Notes under the pieces: model-generated
The model's input: only the letters and a program-made list of their open reading frames with translations
What the model was told of the DNA's origin: nothing
Database searches by the model: none
Shown here: one piece after another, positions 12,074 through 24,376 of the stretch
Numbering within the stretch: position 1 is the first letter of the stretch
Layout of the letters: each line of letters starts with the position of its first letter
Assembly: GCA_945643635.1 (NCBI GenBank)
Contig: CALZFC010000254.1
Location: 813,001 to 877,000, forward strand
DNA length: 64,000 nucleotides
Direction: 5' to 3'
Source: Allodiplogaster sudhausi
Taxonomy: Eukaryota > Nematoda > Chromadorea > Rhabditida > Diplogasteridae
Translations under genes and position numbers: made by a program

Positions 12074-13465
12074 TTCGACTACGCATGCTGCATAGACATG
12101 TAGATACAACATGAAATGTTTCTAACTAAAAAAATATTTGTAAACATCTTATTGGGCTGATTATTATGTATTTCTCTTTTTAATATTCGTTTGATCATAA
12201 ATTTATCATATGCAAAGATGAGCCGTGAGACTTATGGTTAGCAAGGTGTTATATTGTTTTCGTTCGCTCGCCACCACATGAGTTTGCGATCGATGTGAGC
12301 TGTCTGCTTCTCTCTCACGCTCTCCTACTTTGACCATGCTCTCTCGCCATCTCTGCTTCTCTCACTCACTCTCCACCTTTACCATGCTCTCTCGCGTAGT
12401 GTATGCGAGCGAGTGGACTTTGGTGCCCGCCGTGTTGTCGTAGCAAAAACTTAGCCCCTCTAGATGGGTCAAGAGCGTCCCCAGCCTAATAGTAGGGCCT
12501 AACAGGGCCTAGAAGCTACCCAACTCGATCCCAAACATCCCAAAGGGATATACCGACCACTTCAAAACAAGAAGAGCCATTCAATCACTCCCAAAAATGC
12601 TGAACGCATTCCATCGACACGGAACGTCGCTTCTGGTTCGTGAATAAAGAAGTTTCTACCACTAATTCGCTTCTTCTCATTTCATTTAATCATCATAAAA
12701 TAAAATAAAAATAACAATTATTCAAGCATCACATGTTTATGGTTAGTTTGTATTAAATATAGAGATTAATGAAAGAAAAACAAGTTTACCAAACCAACAA
12801 GTTGACTGAATAAATGGACATTTATTATTTAACTGGCTTTTGGAACCACCTTTCCTTGTCTCCAGCGGAAGTTGCAGCTCGAGTGAGTTTGTACTCTTTA
12901 TCAAGGCTACGAACTCTGAAATTCTTTCATTGGCCAGACTAGGGTGAGTGAGAGAGAGAGAGAGTACATGCACGAGAGGCACGCAGAGGATAGAGAAAGA
13001 GAGAGAGAGGACAGATAGACATTGACAGAGAAAGATAGACAAGAGACGAGAGTTGATGAGATTGAGACGACGTGCGAGTGTTCACTTTCGCATACAGGAA
13101 GGTATGGGAACACTGCCTGATAAGGCAGCACTTGAGGGAGATAGAGAGAATTCCGAAGAAATACGTTAGACTTGTTTATCGTTATTTCGACTTTCTCTTT
13201 TCATACATATGCATGTACATATGTATGTGTACACATTCATGCTGACTCAATTAATCAGGCATCATTTTACTCTTGATTCAAGGCCCTTCTGATTAAACGA
13301 CTCTTTTGCGGCTCTACGATCGTGCCAGTGTCAATTTATAATGTTTATGAGTATTTTTTTAATATTGAAAGTTATAATAGTGTCTTAGTAAAAAAAATAT
13401 TTTAATGCGGTTTCTTAATATTTTTCATTCGTAAGAAATGTGTTCAGCGTTTCATCACTCGGAAG
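12074..13465. other. Intergenic, possible LTR-like remnant
   Basis: No exon seen. 12300-12410 holds two near copies of a CTCTCTCGC / accatgctctctcgc phrase. 12410-12690 reads like the end of a decayed long terminal repeat, with tgaataaagaagtttctacc near its 3' edge, but no termini or target duplication could be defined. GA tracts lie at 12945-13010. Confidence 0.35.
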
Positions 13466-16400
13466 ATGACTTCAAAAGTAGCGCCGATCGGCTTTCAAAT
13501 GACTCCGCTCAAAGGCATTAAGGTTTTTTTTTCGATTGATTAATTCACTTTTATTATTCTTGAGAAATAAAGACTAACTACATATAAATGAAAAGTGAAA
13601 AAAAGAGGGGAGGAAAAAGAGAGAAACGAAATTGAAATTTTTTTTATTTCCCGCTAAAATTCGTCTACAATCATAAAAAGAGAGTAGCGAAAAAAAATGG
13701 AAGAACGTGAAAAATTGCAAAATAGTTGCATTGAAAAAAACATCAGGTAGTCGAGCTGGCCGGCCTCGCGCCCGTTCCGCACTGCGGCATGATGCTCGCT
13801 GATTTTGGCGCCGACGTGACGCTGCTCGATAAGGCGGTAAGCTTCAAAAAAATTTATTCATAAATTCAAATTTCGTTCCAAATGAAGTTCTAATTTAATT
13901 TTTTCATTTCTTTTTCAGTCAGGAAGCGACCTCGCTGTTCGCCGTCTTGATCGTGGCAAGCGCGTCATTGAGGTCGACCTCAAGACGGCAGAGGGGAAGT
14001 GTGTACTTTTTTTTACATTTATTTTCTAACTTTCTATATTTCGATTTTATGCTTCCTTTGATATACATATTTCAATGGTCTGTTTTTATTACTATCTACA
14101 TATTGTAAATGGTCAAAACAATGAGTTTTTTTTCTAACATTAAAATTTATTTAAAAACAATTTTATTGTTGTAGAGTACTGTTTCAACTTTCACTTCCAC
14201 AGAAGCACCGTGCGAGAAATGTGCTTCGCTGCAGACGTTCTGCTCGATCCGTACAGACCGGGCGTGCTCGAGAAGCTCGGCTTGGACCCGGTTGATCTCC
14301 TTCAGGTTTGGCAGAGAAATATGGAATTATTTTATTTGTAAAAAATGGTGATCTAATGTAAAACAGAGGCTTTTAACAGAAATATTTGTGAGAAAAAAAG
14401 GTTTGGCAGAAATAGTAGTATAAAAGTTTTGGCAGAAATATGTATTTGCAAATGAATGGTTTGGCTTACATGTTTGTTTAAGTGAAAGAGATTTTTCTCG
14501 TTTTGTACACCTTTGAAAATGAATATTTTCAAGTTTAAAGTTAATGTCGTGATACTTGTTCCGTTAAGGCGACGATATCGAACAGTTCAGGCGAATCCCG
14601 GCCTAATCGTCTGTCGCCTCACTGGCTATGGCCAGTCGGGCCCACTCGCCAACGAGGCCGGCCATGACATCAATTACGTCGCCATCTCCGGTTGGCCATT
14701 TTCCCTAAATACGGAACCTGAAAAGACTTGCCTTCACGTAACACAAAAGAGCAACAATCTAATTTATTGTTAAAATAATAAATAAATAAATAATTAGATT
14801 AATAAACGTGCACAAAAAAGAACCCTGGCACCGAGAACAATCTCCAGAAAGTAGCTCTCAAAACTACTAGACAATCTTCCTAAATGCAAACAAGTGACAA
14901 GGAAGATTTATAGGGATAATTTCTCCTTTAGAATCTTTAATTTTGAACTTCACGTTGGTTTTTTTAAAGCAAAGACTATGTAATTTTCTATTCATTCAAT
15001 AATATTTTTTTGAAAAGAAAAACTAGTAAATCGACTATCTCTCAGGCCTTCTGCCGACGATCGCGGCGATGGGGCGGCCGCCGTGGCCGCCCGTCAATCT
15101 GCTCGCCGACTTTGGTGGCGGCGGGCTGACGGCGGCCTTCGGCGTCCTTCTAGCGTTGCAGAACCGCACAAGGAACGGTGATCAGAAAATATTATTATTC
15201 TTTTCACGTCTAGATATATCATTTCCTAATTTTTTATCGTCCATTTATACTACATAAATAAACACAAACCAGCGGTTTCCCCAAAAAAGGAGGTCACGGC
15301 TGCATCCTCGATGTCTCGATGACCGAAGGTCTCGCCTACCTCGGAACCTTCATCACAATGTCACTTTTTTTTAAATATCTGTTAAAAATATTTACCGTAT
15401 TTTCTCTATTAGTGCCCCTCCCTCTATTAGAACCCTCCCTCTAATAGTGCAACCCTCTCGCAAGGCTATTGAAAAATAGTACCCCTCCCTCTAATAGAAC
15501 CCCCCTCCATTAGTGCCACTCCTAATTGTCTCATAGAGACATTTCTGGAATCCATGCTTAGGTAGGGGATTCTCTTTCCAATGAACTGATTGCAAATTCA
15601 TTCAAAATCTAAGGTAAAACTGATATTCCAGTGATGATTCCGTTGAAGAATAGCTATAATTTTTCGTTTTTGAGAATAAAGTGGTGTTATCAAACTTTTA
15701 GACAATCACATTGAAAAATAGTACCCCTCCCTCTAATAGAACCCCCCCCCCCCTCTAATAGTGCTCCCCCTCTCGCAAGGGGATTGAAAAATAGTGCCCC
15801 AGGGGGCACTAATAGAGAAAATACGGTATGTTGTATTTATTAATAAATTCCTAACAATTAGCATTAGTTACACACATGTATACTTTATTCAATGTATGTA
15901 AAGCACAAACAAAAAACGATTTACATATGTGTGCTTTTGACCATCGGAACATGTCCACGTAGCATTTGAATAGCATGTTTTTCCATTTGCAGGTACAAGG
16001 ACATTGACATCCTTTTCGGTGGGCCGCACGCCTCGTTCTCTTCGAATTCGCCCGTCTATCGCTGCTACGAGACTTCCGACGGCCGTTTCATGTCCGTCGG
16101 CGCGCTCGAGCCCAAGTTCACGGGCAAGTTGCTCAGAAGTACAGTAACCACCCTTTGTCTTATTTATTAGGCAACCAACGACTGCTCGTGAATAACAACT
16201 TCTCCATCCCGTTACACAATTTAAGGGTGCAAGTGCATCGCAAACCGCCGGTGATAATAATTTATGATGTTAAATTTGTTAAGCTCTCGGGCTCGATCAT
16301 TTTGCTATCACTGATGTGTACGAACGGCCGGGCGATGTCGCAGCCGAGATCGAGCGGGTTTTCCGTACGAAGACGCGCGACGAATGGACGCGCATCTTTG

Positions 16401-16819
16401 AAGGTTCATTGAATCGTTGCCATTGGAATGTGGATGAAGAAAGCTTCAAAAAACTTATTATTTACAAAATAATGACAATTAGATGAATCGTTGGTGCTAA
16501 CTGCTTGCGCTATGAACTTTTTCGAAGTAAAAGTTCGCATTGATCCATTGCATTAAAGGAACAATATGTTTCACTTAATTGTTACGACCGCGGCAACTTT
16601 CTAATTATCCTGAAGCTGCTCTTTGAATCTTCATCCCCTTTAGGCAAGGACGCCTGCGTCGCTCCTGTAGTTGAAATGGAAGAGGCGGGCGAGTATGCGC
16701 ATAACAAGGAGCGAGGCACGTTCGAACAAGACGGCGAAGGCCGGTGGATTCCGAGAAGACATCCGAGGATGTACACGTTGGAGGAGTACAACAGGCTCGG
16801 ACTCAAGTCCAAGATATAA
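13466..16819 (+). CDS. Alpha-methylacyl-CoA racemase
   Basis: AMACR interconverts the 2-methyl epimers of branched fatty acyl-CoAs and bile-acid-type CoAs, feeding peroxisomal beta-oxidation. Exons: 13466-13522, 13747-13836, 13919-13998, 14203-14305, 14591-14690, 15046-15177, 15290-15359, 15993-16138, 16284-16403, 16644-16819; all phases match, giving 357 residues against about 380 in relatives. It opens with [20 protein letters not shown] and keeps [13 protein letters not shown]. The catalytic residues of the family are visible: His in AGHDINY, Asp in LLADFGGGG, and Glu in VGALEPKF. The C-terminus is SKI, a plausible type 1 peroxisomal targeting signal. The reading frame stays open upstream of the ATG to an AG at about 13446-13447 (RFITRK), so a spliced or longer N-terminus is possible. 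No lesions are seen. Confidence 0.92.
15395..15826 (+). mobile_element. MITE with 24 bp inverted repeats, TA target site
   Basis: This sits in racemase intron 7. The left end ccgtattttctctattagtg and the right end cactaatagagaaaatacgg are perfect complements over about 24 bases and are flanked by TA at 15393-15394 and 15827-15828, as for Tc1/mariner-type insertion. The interior repeats phrases such as attgaaaaatagt and ccctccctctaatag near both ends. It encodes no protein. Confidence 0.8.
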
Positions 16820-18042
16820 TGGAAAAAATGATTGACTGAAAACTTTCCCTGACTTGTAATTATATTTATGTTATATTTATATATATGCATGCTAATTGTT
16901 GGAAGAATCCACTTCTTTTGCTCATCAAACTCTCTCATGCATGTACATATATACATATGTTCCACCGTAGTAATGATGTCGGCAATCGGCTTGATAGAAC
17001 GATAAATTAAATGAGAAAAAATCACGTTTGTGAGTGGCCACTTTTACGTTTTGGTGACAAAAGTGTGATGTAAAAAATAAAGAATGACAACTATAGCTGA
17101 ATTTTTTTATTTGCTTGCATAGCGGTGTCAATGAACGACTGTTAAATGCCCAATTGGTGCTTATGGTTAGGTTAATAATATTGATAGCAAAAGAATAAAG
17201 AAGTACTTGAAGCTGCGCCGCGTGGGTCCGCAACGACTTCTATGCCTCTCCTAATATACAAACTTCGCGAGCACGAAGAAGTTCTGCCCGAGCAAGTGCG
17301 GTCCCTGCTCGGCCGGAGGATGCCAGGATAGCCATCCCAAGTCAGCGAGAATAGCTAGGGCAGAATTACTAAGAAAAGGGCGGAAGGGAAGCGGACCTAA
17401 CACACTATAGAAAATGTCCTGGACATATCCGAGACGCTTGTCTGTGTCCTCGAGGGAGATTAATCGTGCTTCAGCGGAAGTACTGCCTAAAGGCGGCACA
17501 GAAGAAGCAGTTAGTTAAGTTGAATCTGCGAGATGTATTTTAAATTAAAAAAGGGAGTGTATGCGAAGCTGTTCATAATGAGCATAATACCAGACGAAGC
17601 AAACTGAGGACCCTCTTCCTGGGCCTGTGCCTTTACGTGTAACCTGTGCGGTTTCGACTCGACCTCCACGACGTCCTCCACAACAACAAGCGACGGCTCC
17701 ACCGACATGACAACGGGGTCCGCTACCAACGACGTCAACGCCATTTCGAGCGGATGGAAACTGGCGGGAAATTTACTGCACACTGCTGAAAGCATTAATC
17801 ACGGAATACTGACAATGAGCTCCTTTACTGATCCTACTTATAAGCAGTCTTATTTCTGGTTATGCAAATAAATTGTAACTTCTCTTGCAGTATTTATCGT
17901 AGAGCATTAGGATTGATTGGCAAAAATTTGGGATTCGAACTTATTCAAAACACAGTAGTCAGTACAAGCATCTATGTATATGCGAATCAGTATCGGGAAG
18001 GCTAGGAATTCTTCTTCTATAATTGGGGAATCTTTTTTTCAG
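16820..18042. other. Intergenic with decayed ShKT-like coding remnants
   Basis: On the plus strand at about 17212-17345 two frames together read CAAWVRNDFYASPN and then TNFASTKKFCPSKCGPC, the pattern of a nematode ShKT cysteine domain broken by a one-base shift. At about 17607-17770 another piece reads WACAFTCNLCG followed by a Thr/Ser-rich linker. No intact exon chain was found. The minus strand is also open at 17251-17499 (82 codons) and cannot be excluded. The stretch 17480-17575 is similar to 22100-22205. Confidence 0.35.
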
Positions 18043-20633
18043 TCATTGCTGCCAACGCGAGAATGTTGTAGGAAGAACGGGACAGGTACTCCGCAGACTC
18101 GAGTTCACGGCTGAAAAAATAACATCTGGTAAAAATTTTATTTATTTTTTTTGGAAAAAAAGTAACTGGCCTCGGGCGACGTCTCCATTGGTGGTGCTTC
18201 GGTAACAAGTGCCCCGCAGATAAGACTCACAACTTTCGGCAATTTGCGGCCGGTTTGACCCCTCGTCCAAAAGCGCTCTGGCCAGCAGTATGCACCTTCA
18301 AGCACTGGTAGTGAAGCGGTTCCGTCTGATACCTGTTATAAGTTTGTGTTTTTGTTGTTGTTAATTTAAATCAAAGATAGTAAATGTCGCACCCACAACT
18401 CGTGGCTCGGCGGACAGGTGATCTTCGGGCAGTCTTCATAGAAGTAGTCTATGAATGGATCAGCGCATGGTGGCAAGAAGCAGTCATGGCCGACAGAATA
18501 TGTGCACCAATCGCCGCAGACTAAAGATTATTTTGACTCCGCAGTAAACACATCAGTTTAATTGCAAAAACAAAATGCTGAAAAATTTTTGTAAAAGAAG
18601 TGAGAAATATTTCGTCATAATTCCCAAAAGAAGTAACCATTATCAGGAGTTGAATCATAGAATGCCTCTGTCGATGTGGGTGACTCTTCTTCCGCAGGCG
18701 TCGTTTCCATTGGTGGTTCTTCTGTTACAAGTGCGCCGCAGATGAGACTCACAACTTTTGGTAAACTATTGCCGTGTATGACCTGCCACCAACTGCCGTC
18801 TGGCTTGCACCATGCACCTTCTGACACTGGCTGTGAAGCGGTTCCGTCGGATATCTGTTATAAGTGGGTTTTTTGTTGCAACTAATTAGTAAAAAAAAGG
18901 TAGTAAAAATCCATCGCACCCACAACTCATGGCTACTCGGACAAGTGACCCTCGGGCAGTTTGCATAATGATATTCCATTAGTGGATCAGCGCATGGTGG
19001 CAAAAAGCAGTCATGGCCGACAGAATATGCGCACCGATCGCCGCAGCCTTAACATAATGTTGACTCCACAACAACCATATCCTTTAAAGAGCTAATTGTA
19101 AAACAAAATGCTGTTAAGTATAGTATTTGTTAGAAGTGTGTAATATTTCATGTTTCCAAGAAAAGTAACCATCATCAGAAGTTGATTCATAGAACTCCTC
19201 AGTCGTGGTTTCAATGTGGGGTGGATTCGTTGAGGGATGCCCACCTTGTACAAAATGAGGTTAGAAATTACACTGAACTTGTCCAACAAGGAGTTCTTTT
19301 AATACAGCGTGAAATAATAACAGTTATTGCAGCGCCATGAAGCAGTGCAATATGGCAATTGAAAGTGAATTGCGTATGTTTCGCCAACTCACCATAGGCT
19401 GCGCACGTCAGTTGAAGAGTTGTGTAGTACTTGTTGGAGTAGTCCTTCCACTGTTTGTTCACGGAAGTGCAGGTCAGAATAGAGTCGAGTCTGGTCACGG
19501 TGCCATCGGAATGTGTCACCTTAAGCAGTCATCTATGTTCGTCCAAATATTGGGTATGTGTTCTCTTTTTGGTGTATGCATGTGACTTATAGAAATCCGA
19601 GAGATATCTACACACCATTCCTGTGTAGCCGTCGGAGCAGCGTAGAGTTGTGCAGTTGGTGTAGTACGAAGTCGCAACAACCGCTGCTGAACTGCACGCG
19701 TATCCGGGCGGGCACGAAGATAGCGGCGCCATCGAATACGAGCACTCATCACAGCCTTGAATTGGAGTTTCGCTATGTAGGGAGGGGTTCATTCTGAATG
19801 GTTTGTTTTCGAAGAGTTGCATTGTCTCAATAGGAAATAGGCGCAAGCATTTCTAACGAGGTAGACTCTTGCAATTGAGCGCCTTGGGTTGGATGACCCT
19901 GTCGTTGGCGTAGTACTGGCCGTTGGTACAGTTGATCTTGTCCGCTGTCAGCCACGATAGACCAGTCTTGTACTGAAACAGAAAGCGACTTTCTTTACTA
20001 AGTAGCCTCCAATTAAGCGACATACAGGTAAGGGATGCGCTCTGCAGTACGAATTGGCAATGCGAACGGTTGCATATTTCGAGTAATTTGCGACACTAAC
20101 CACTGGCTGAGAAAATGGCTGAATGCAGGAAACAGTACAAGCATCTTCGACGAGTTTGCTTGGGTCACAGGAGTAGCCCGTCTGACAGTTGGCACTGCCC
20201 GTTGTGCCCGTCGCAGCCGGGACCTCCGCGCACGAGCAGGGCGAACCTCAAGGGAATGGAGAATGTCGATGACGTCATCATTATCGAAAGGGTACACTCA
20301 TATGTAGTCTTTGAGATAAGAAATATGTAATTTGTACATCCCATTTTTTATAACGATTATTAAAATTCCTTAATTAATAAAAAAAAATCATTGATCCAGT
20401 TTCAACACAACATAATTTTTATCGGATCTGGTGTTTCCAGGAACAGAAATATTGGGTGTTCAATCAGAAATTAAAATTTTCACTCTAGACAACCTAGTCA
20501 ACTCGTTGTCATGAACCAGTCAAAAAGAACGATGAAACCAACCGAGGTATGCGTTTGCAGAAAGCGGATGCTGTAGGAAGAGAAGGGCCGTAGCGGCGGC
20601 GGTTATTCCACGCAGAGTCATAGATGCCACCAT
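18043..20633 (-). CDS. Modular cysteine-rich secreted protein, unknown family
   Basis: Eleven exons in perfect phase give 491 residues: 20543-20633, 20026-20246, 19858-19972, 19616-19755, 19393-19519, 19170-19244, 18920-19047, 18638-18854, 18393-18520, 18167-18332, 18043-18110, ending in TGA. The first exon is a signal peptide (MVASMTLRGITAAATALLFL, cleavage near SANA). The body has Cys-rich segments such as CQTGYSCDPS and SSCPPGYACSS, joined by Thr/Pro-rich linkers. A two-exon module is present twice: CGDRCAYSVGHDCFLPPCAD (18920-19047) and CGDWCTYSVGHDCFLPPCAD (18393-18520), each followed by an exon with ISDGTAS or VSDGTAS, LPKVVSLICGAL and a Thr/Glu linker. No transmembrane segment or enzyme motif is seen. 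It is probably an extracellular or cuticle-associated protein; the function is unknown. Gene structure is quite sure. Confidence 0.75.
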
Positions 20634-23184
20634 TTTATTCAGCTTACCCTAAAGCATATTTTATCTAATATAAGCAAATGATGGATGGTTGTTATATATT
20701 AGAGAGGATAGCGGCGCAAAATGGAGATATCTATATGAGAAGTATGAGTAAATTAGTGTGGTCTCAAAATTGGAATTACCGGGAACTTATGGTTAGTTGA
20801 CGCCATTCCAGCGAATGATTCTGACTGGGGTTTGGGTGGCTTTTATATGCAGCTTCTGGGTAGAGGCTCATTTCAAATTCAAAGTTTTCCTCGAGTCGCA
20901 AAAGTGTTGGCATTGCTGTAGTTGAACCGGCTGAGTTGGCGGCACCGCTTCCGCGGGCGAGAGACCATACGAGAAGGAGAGACGAGCACGTGGCATAAGG
21001 ATCACGGCCGCGTGATTCTCCTTTTCTGGCATCAATTTTAAAGCTGCCTGTGCGAAATTGGAGCGATTTCATATCATCAAGCGAGAGAAAGGGCAAGGCG
21101 AGAGTTGATAGAGAGAAGGAGAGAACACCCACCAATGCCAATAGTTCAAACAAATAGCACCTTTTGGCGTCAATGCAAGCGCTGCGAGCACTCTCTGCAC
21201 TCGAATGCAACCCAGATCACTCCTTCCTGTCAACGAAATCGTCCATCCTGAATATTAATCGCCTTAGTTAAAACAAATAGCACCTGCATTTTTTGTTCAA
21301 ACATTTCATTCATTCTTATCAAACATACTTATTATGCATATCATGAAAAATTGTAAAGTGATCGGAGTAATCCTTACAGTTCGTGAAGTTCCATGACTTT
21401 CAATGCAACCTTCTTTTTCTTTTTCTTACTCGTTTCCGTTTATTACGCAGTCTCGCTGCCTTGTTTGTTGACCGTCACTCAAACCGACAATCCATACAGT
21501 TCATGTTCAACATTATTTCGTAAGCTATTAATAAAATTAATACTATTTCTAATATTAATGTAAGAAAAACATTAACCGGAATTCTGTTCTTTCCTCAATC
21601 TCTCTTTCGCTAGCTATTTTCAAGAATTGTATACTATGATTGTGCATGGTGATTATTCAAATCCTGAACTATTGGCAGAATTCAAATTCAGTTTCTATGT
21701 AGTTTATAGGGAACAATCCGACAGTAAATGTTTTTGGAAAAGTCAAAATAATAAAGAAATCCTGAATAAATGTTAAAGGCACTGTATTTCCCAGCTCGCT
21801 TCCTTTCGTGCTCTACTACAAGTCTGATGTCGCGCACGTGCCTCACGATGCAGCCTGTTCCCTTTAATGTTCAGCTCTTCCTTGCCGCGGCAAGGATAAC
21901 GCAATGAAGGTTCGAAAAAGCTTTTAAACGACCGATCTCGTCAATGAAATGGATCGATAATAAAGTAATATCGATATTAATAATTAAAGAATGATAATTA
22001 CAGCACACATCGCACTTGCCGATCGAAGAGATTGACGGAGTCGGCACGCGCGCCTATACGGTCATGCACGGACATGGCCCGATTCGGGCGACGGATGAAC
22101 TGCCTACACGGGGGCGCGGAAGAAGCAGTCAGTTGAAGGAAAATTACAAGATGTATGTATTTTAATTTCGGAAAAACTGGAGTGTATGTGAAGTTATTCA
22201 TTGGTAACTGCTTTGCACTTTTCATCTCAACTCGAGCTTGCTCTCTCACTCTCTCTCTCTGCTCGTCGAATCAGCTACTCTGGGAGGAGAATGTTCTCGA
22301 AGGCCGCTTAGTTTGCGTGTTATTCGATCAGCGATCCGTCGGTTTACTTATTGATTTAATGAGTTGAAAATAAATTATTTATTTAACAAAAAATTGGTTC
22401 TAGGCATGGAATTTGTAAATAAATTCTGGGACGCTATTTTGAGAGGGGGCGTGGAATGCAATAAGAATTATAACAAAAAATACTATAATAGCGAGATAAA
22501 GTCAACTAACAATATGAATTATACAAAAATTACTATAATAAACTGTTTGTCTATTACATTAAAGCAGATTTATGAGTGAAATGAAGCTTAAGCCACGGAA
22601 ACGGAGATGTCGAGTGATGCAAATTGTTCAATCTCTTGATGCCTGCAAGCCATGGCGGTGGTTCGGTGGTTTTCGTTGGAGCGCTTACTATAAAAATTTA
22701 TATATGTAAAAAAAAATTCCGGCCCATCGCGGGAAGTAACAATAAGGGCACTTGGCAAATAAGACAATGTGGGTTAAATTTCCTCCGAATAGAAAACATC
22801 ACATCTGACCATAGATATTGAAAACTACTATGTACATACCTAGATATCATCCCAAAGATATTGCTCTCCCGAATCTGCCAGTTTTTAGACTGGTATTGGC
22901 AAAATAAAACACATATACAAATACTCAAATGAGCATTTTACAGCTGATTATCATTGATATGATGGAGAACCTCTTTTATTTCTATACAAGGCTTCAGAAT
23001 TTGGACGGAGGTGCGGGCCAAGGATGAGAAGGAAAGGAAGACGGACGGATTGGCGTGGATTCAATGGAAGACGAGTGGGCGGGGCTTAAGTGGGCGGATG
23101 GGCGGAGCTTACGAACTAAGTGCCTGGTTTTACGACACCATTTACACGCACACGCATCGCGATCGAGTCGATAGCGGAGATCAT
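20634..23184. other. Intergenic, one unassigned minus-strand frame
   Basis: A minus-strand open frame at 20776-21210 (144 codons, starting MHSSAESARSACIDAKRCYL with a hydrophobic stretch after) is not low complexity but has no visible splice partners or family. At 22013-22130 the plus strand is open after an AG (HTSHLPIEEIDGVGTRAYTV) and the minus strand is open too, so neither can be chosen. The rest is AT-rich and featureless. Confidence 0.4.
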
Positions 23185-23558
23185 CTACTTCTTTCCGTCT
23201 TTCTTCTGAAAAAAGGGAATTTATTATTCGAAGTTATAATATTTATTTGTTTAAAAATGACATGGAAAGCCAAAAGGGAACACTGAGGAAAAAAATTAAG
23301 TGCGGACGGGTGGGCGGTGCTTAAGTTGCAAACCTTGCGATCAGAGGACCAGTCGCTCTTGACGTCATTGAGTGTCGGGTAGTCGGACTTGTTCTTCACG
23401 AGACCCGCCTCGATCTGCTTCTGCAAGGAATTAGGAATATTAAGAGAGCTGAAATCGTATCCTACATATGAAATAGTAATCAAAAAGATCAATAATTATG
23501 AGTGAAAAGAAAGGAAGAAGATTGAAGCAGAGATACTGCAGAGTGAGGCAGAGAGAAC

Positions 23559-23622
<64 letters not shown>

Positions 23623-24376
23623 AAGATGATGATTGCAAGGCAGAAACGGAAAGACTCGCCTGCTTCTCATCGTGCTCAATCTTCTTCGGCTCCTTGTTAT
23701 CTTCCGTCTTTGTATCTGAATGCATTTTATTTATTTATTTCCTGTTCTTTTGTGAAAAGCGTGATATTTTATTCCGTTTGCTATAATAAATATTTTCCAG
23801 TTTCTTAATAAAATCTACCGCTAGTCTGTGTCTTGGCGAGGTCTGCAGGGCTCTCCTTCTTCTTTCCCTCTCCTTCTTCCTTCTTTGTTCCCTCTCCCTC
23901 TTCCTTTTTCTTTAATTCTCCCTCTTCCTTTTTCTTTCCCTCTCCCTCTTCCTTCTTCTTCTCTTGGGCTGCCTGCTTCTCATTGCTGGCTGGCCGCCGT
24001 CGATGGTGTTGCTTTCTATAATTGTAGTGATGCTGCATTATCTTCTTTATTTTGAAAATAATAATTTTTTTTATTTCATTTCCAGATTTCTGACCGATTC
24101 TCCGGCTATCGACGCTGGCTTCGAAGGGCCCAACGTCTTTGCACCGTCTTTCTGGGACTTCTGCAAGTGAGATGAAGCAATTAACCGAATCAATTTGCAC
24201 TGAAAAAATAATTCATGTCTTAAATAGGGATAGCATCTTTCTGCATATAATTTTATGTTCTATATATTTCATGGTTCGACCTTTTTGGCGCACGAAATAG
24301 TCGTTAGAAGAATGACTCCGACAGCGTGGATTGCCATGAGCCACGCTCGCAGCTCAAGGTTGCCTCCGCAAGACAT
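23185..24376 (-). CDS. Small secreted Lys/Glu-rich repeat protein
   Basis: Six exons in phase give 176 residues: 24281-24376, 24095-24160, 23819-24011, 23648-23715, 23334-23420, 23185-23205, ending in TAG. Exon 1 begins MSCGGNLELRAWLMAIHAVG and continues hydrophobic to ISCAKK, a signal peptide or membrane anchor. The middle exon contains about four tandem KKKEEGEG-type units, then SPADLAKTQTS. The C-terminal part is KQIEAGLVKNKSDYPTL and ends DRKKKDGKK. It is highly charged and probably disordered. I recognise no family. The 3' splice of exon 23819-24011 is the least certain, since the alternative nearby AG sites give other frames. A 60-base GA run lies in the intron between 23420 and 23648. 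Confidence 0.55.
23561..23625 (+). repeat. (GA)n microsatellite
   Basis: Nearly pure GA run just downstream (in transcription direction) of the donor of exon 23648-23715 on the minus strand, where it reads as CT. Confidence 0.9.

Noticed and set aside
20776..21210. 144-codon minus-strand frame as a gene
   Set aside because: It has no splice partner, no family signal and lies where the promoter of the cysteine-rich gene should be; kept only as a note in the intergenic entry.
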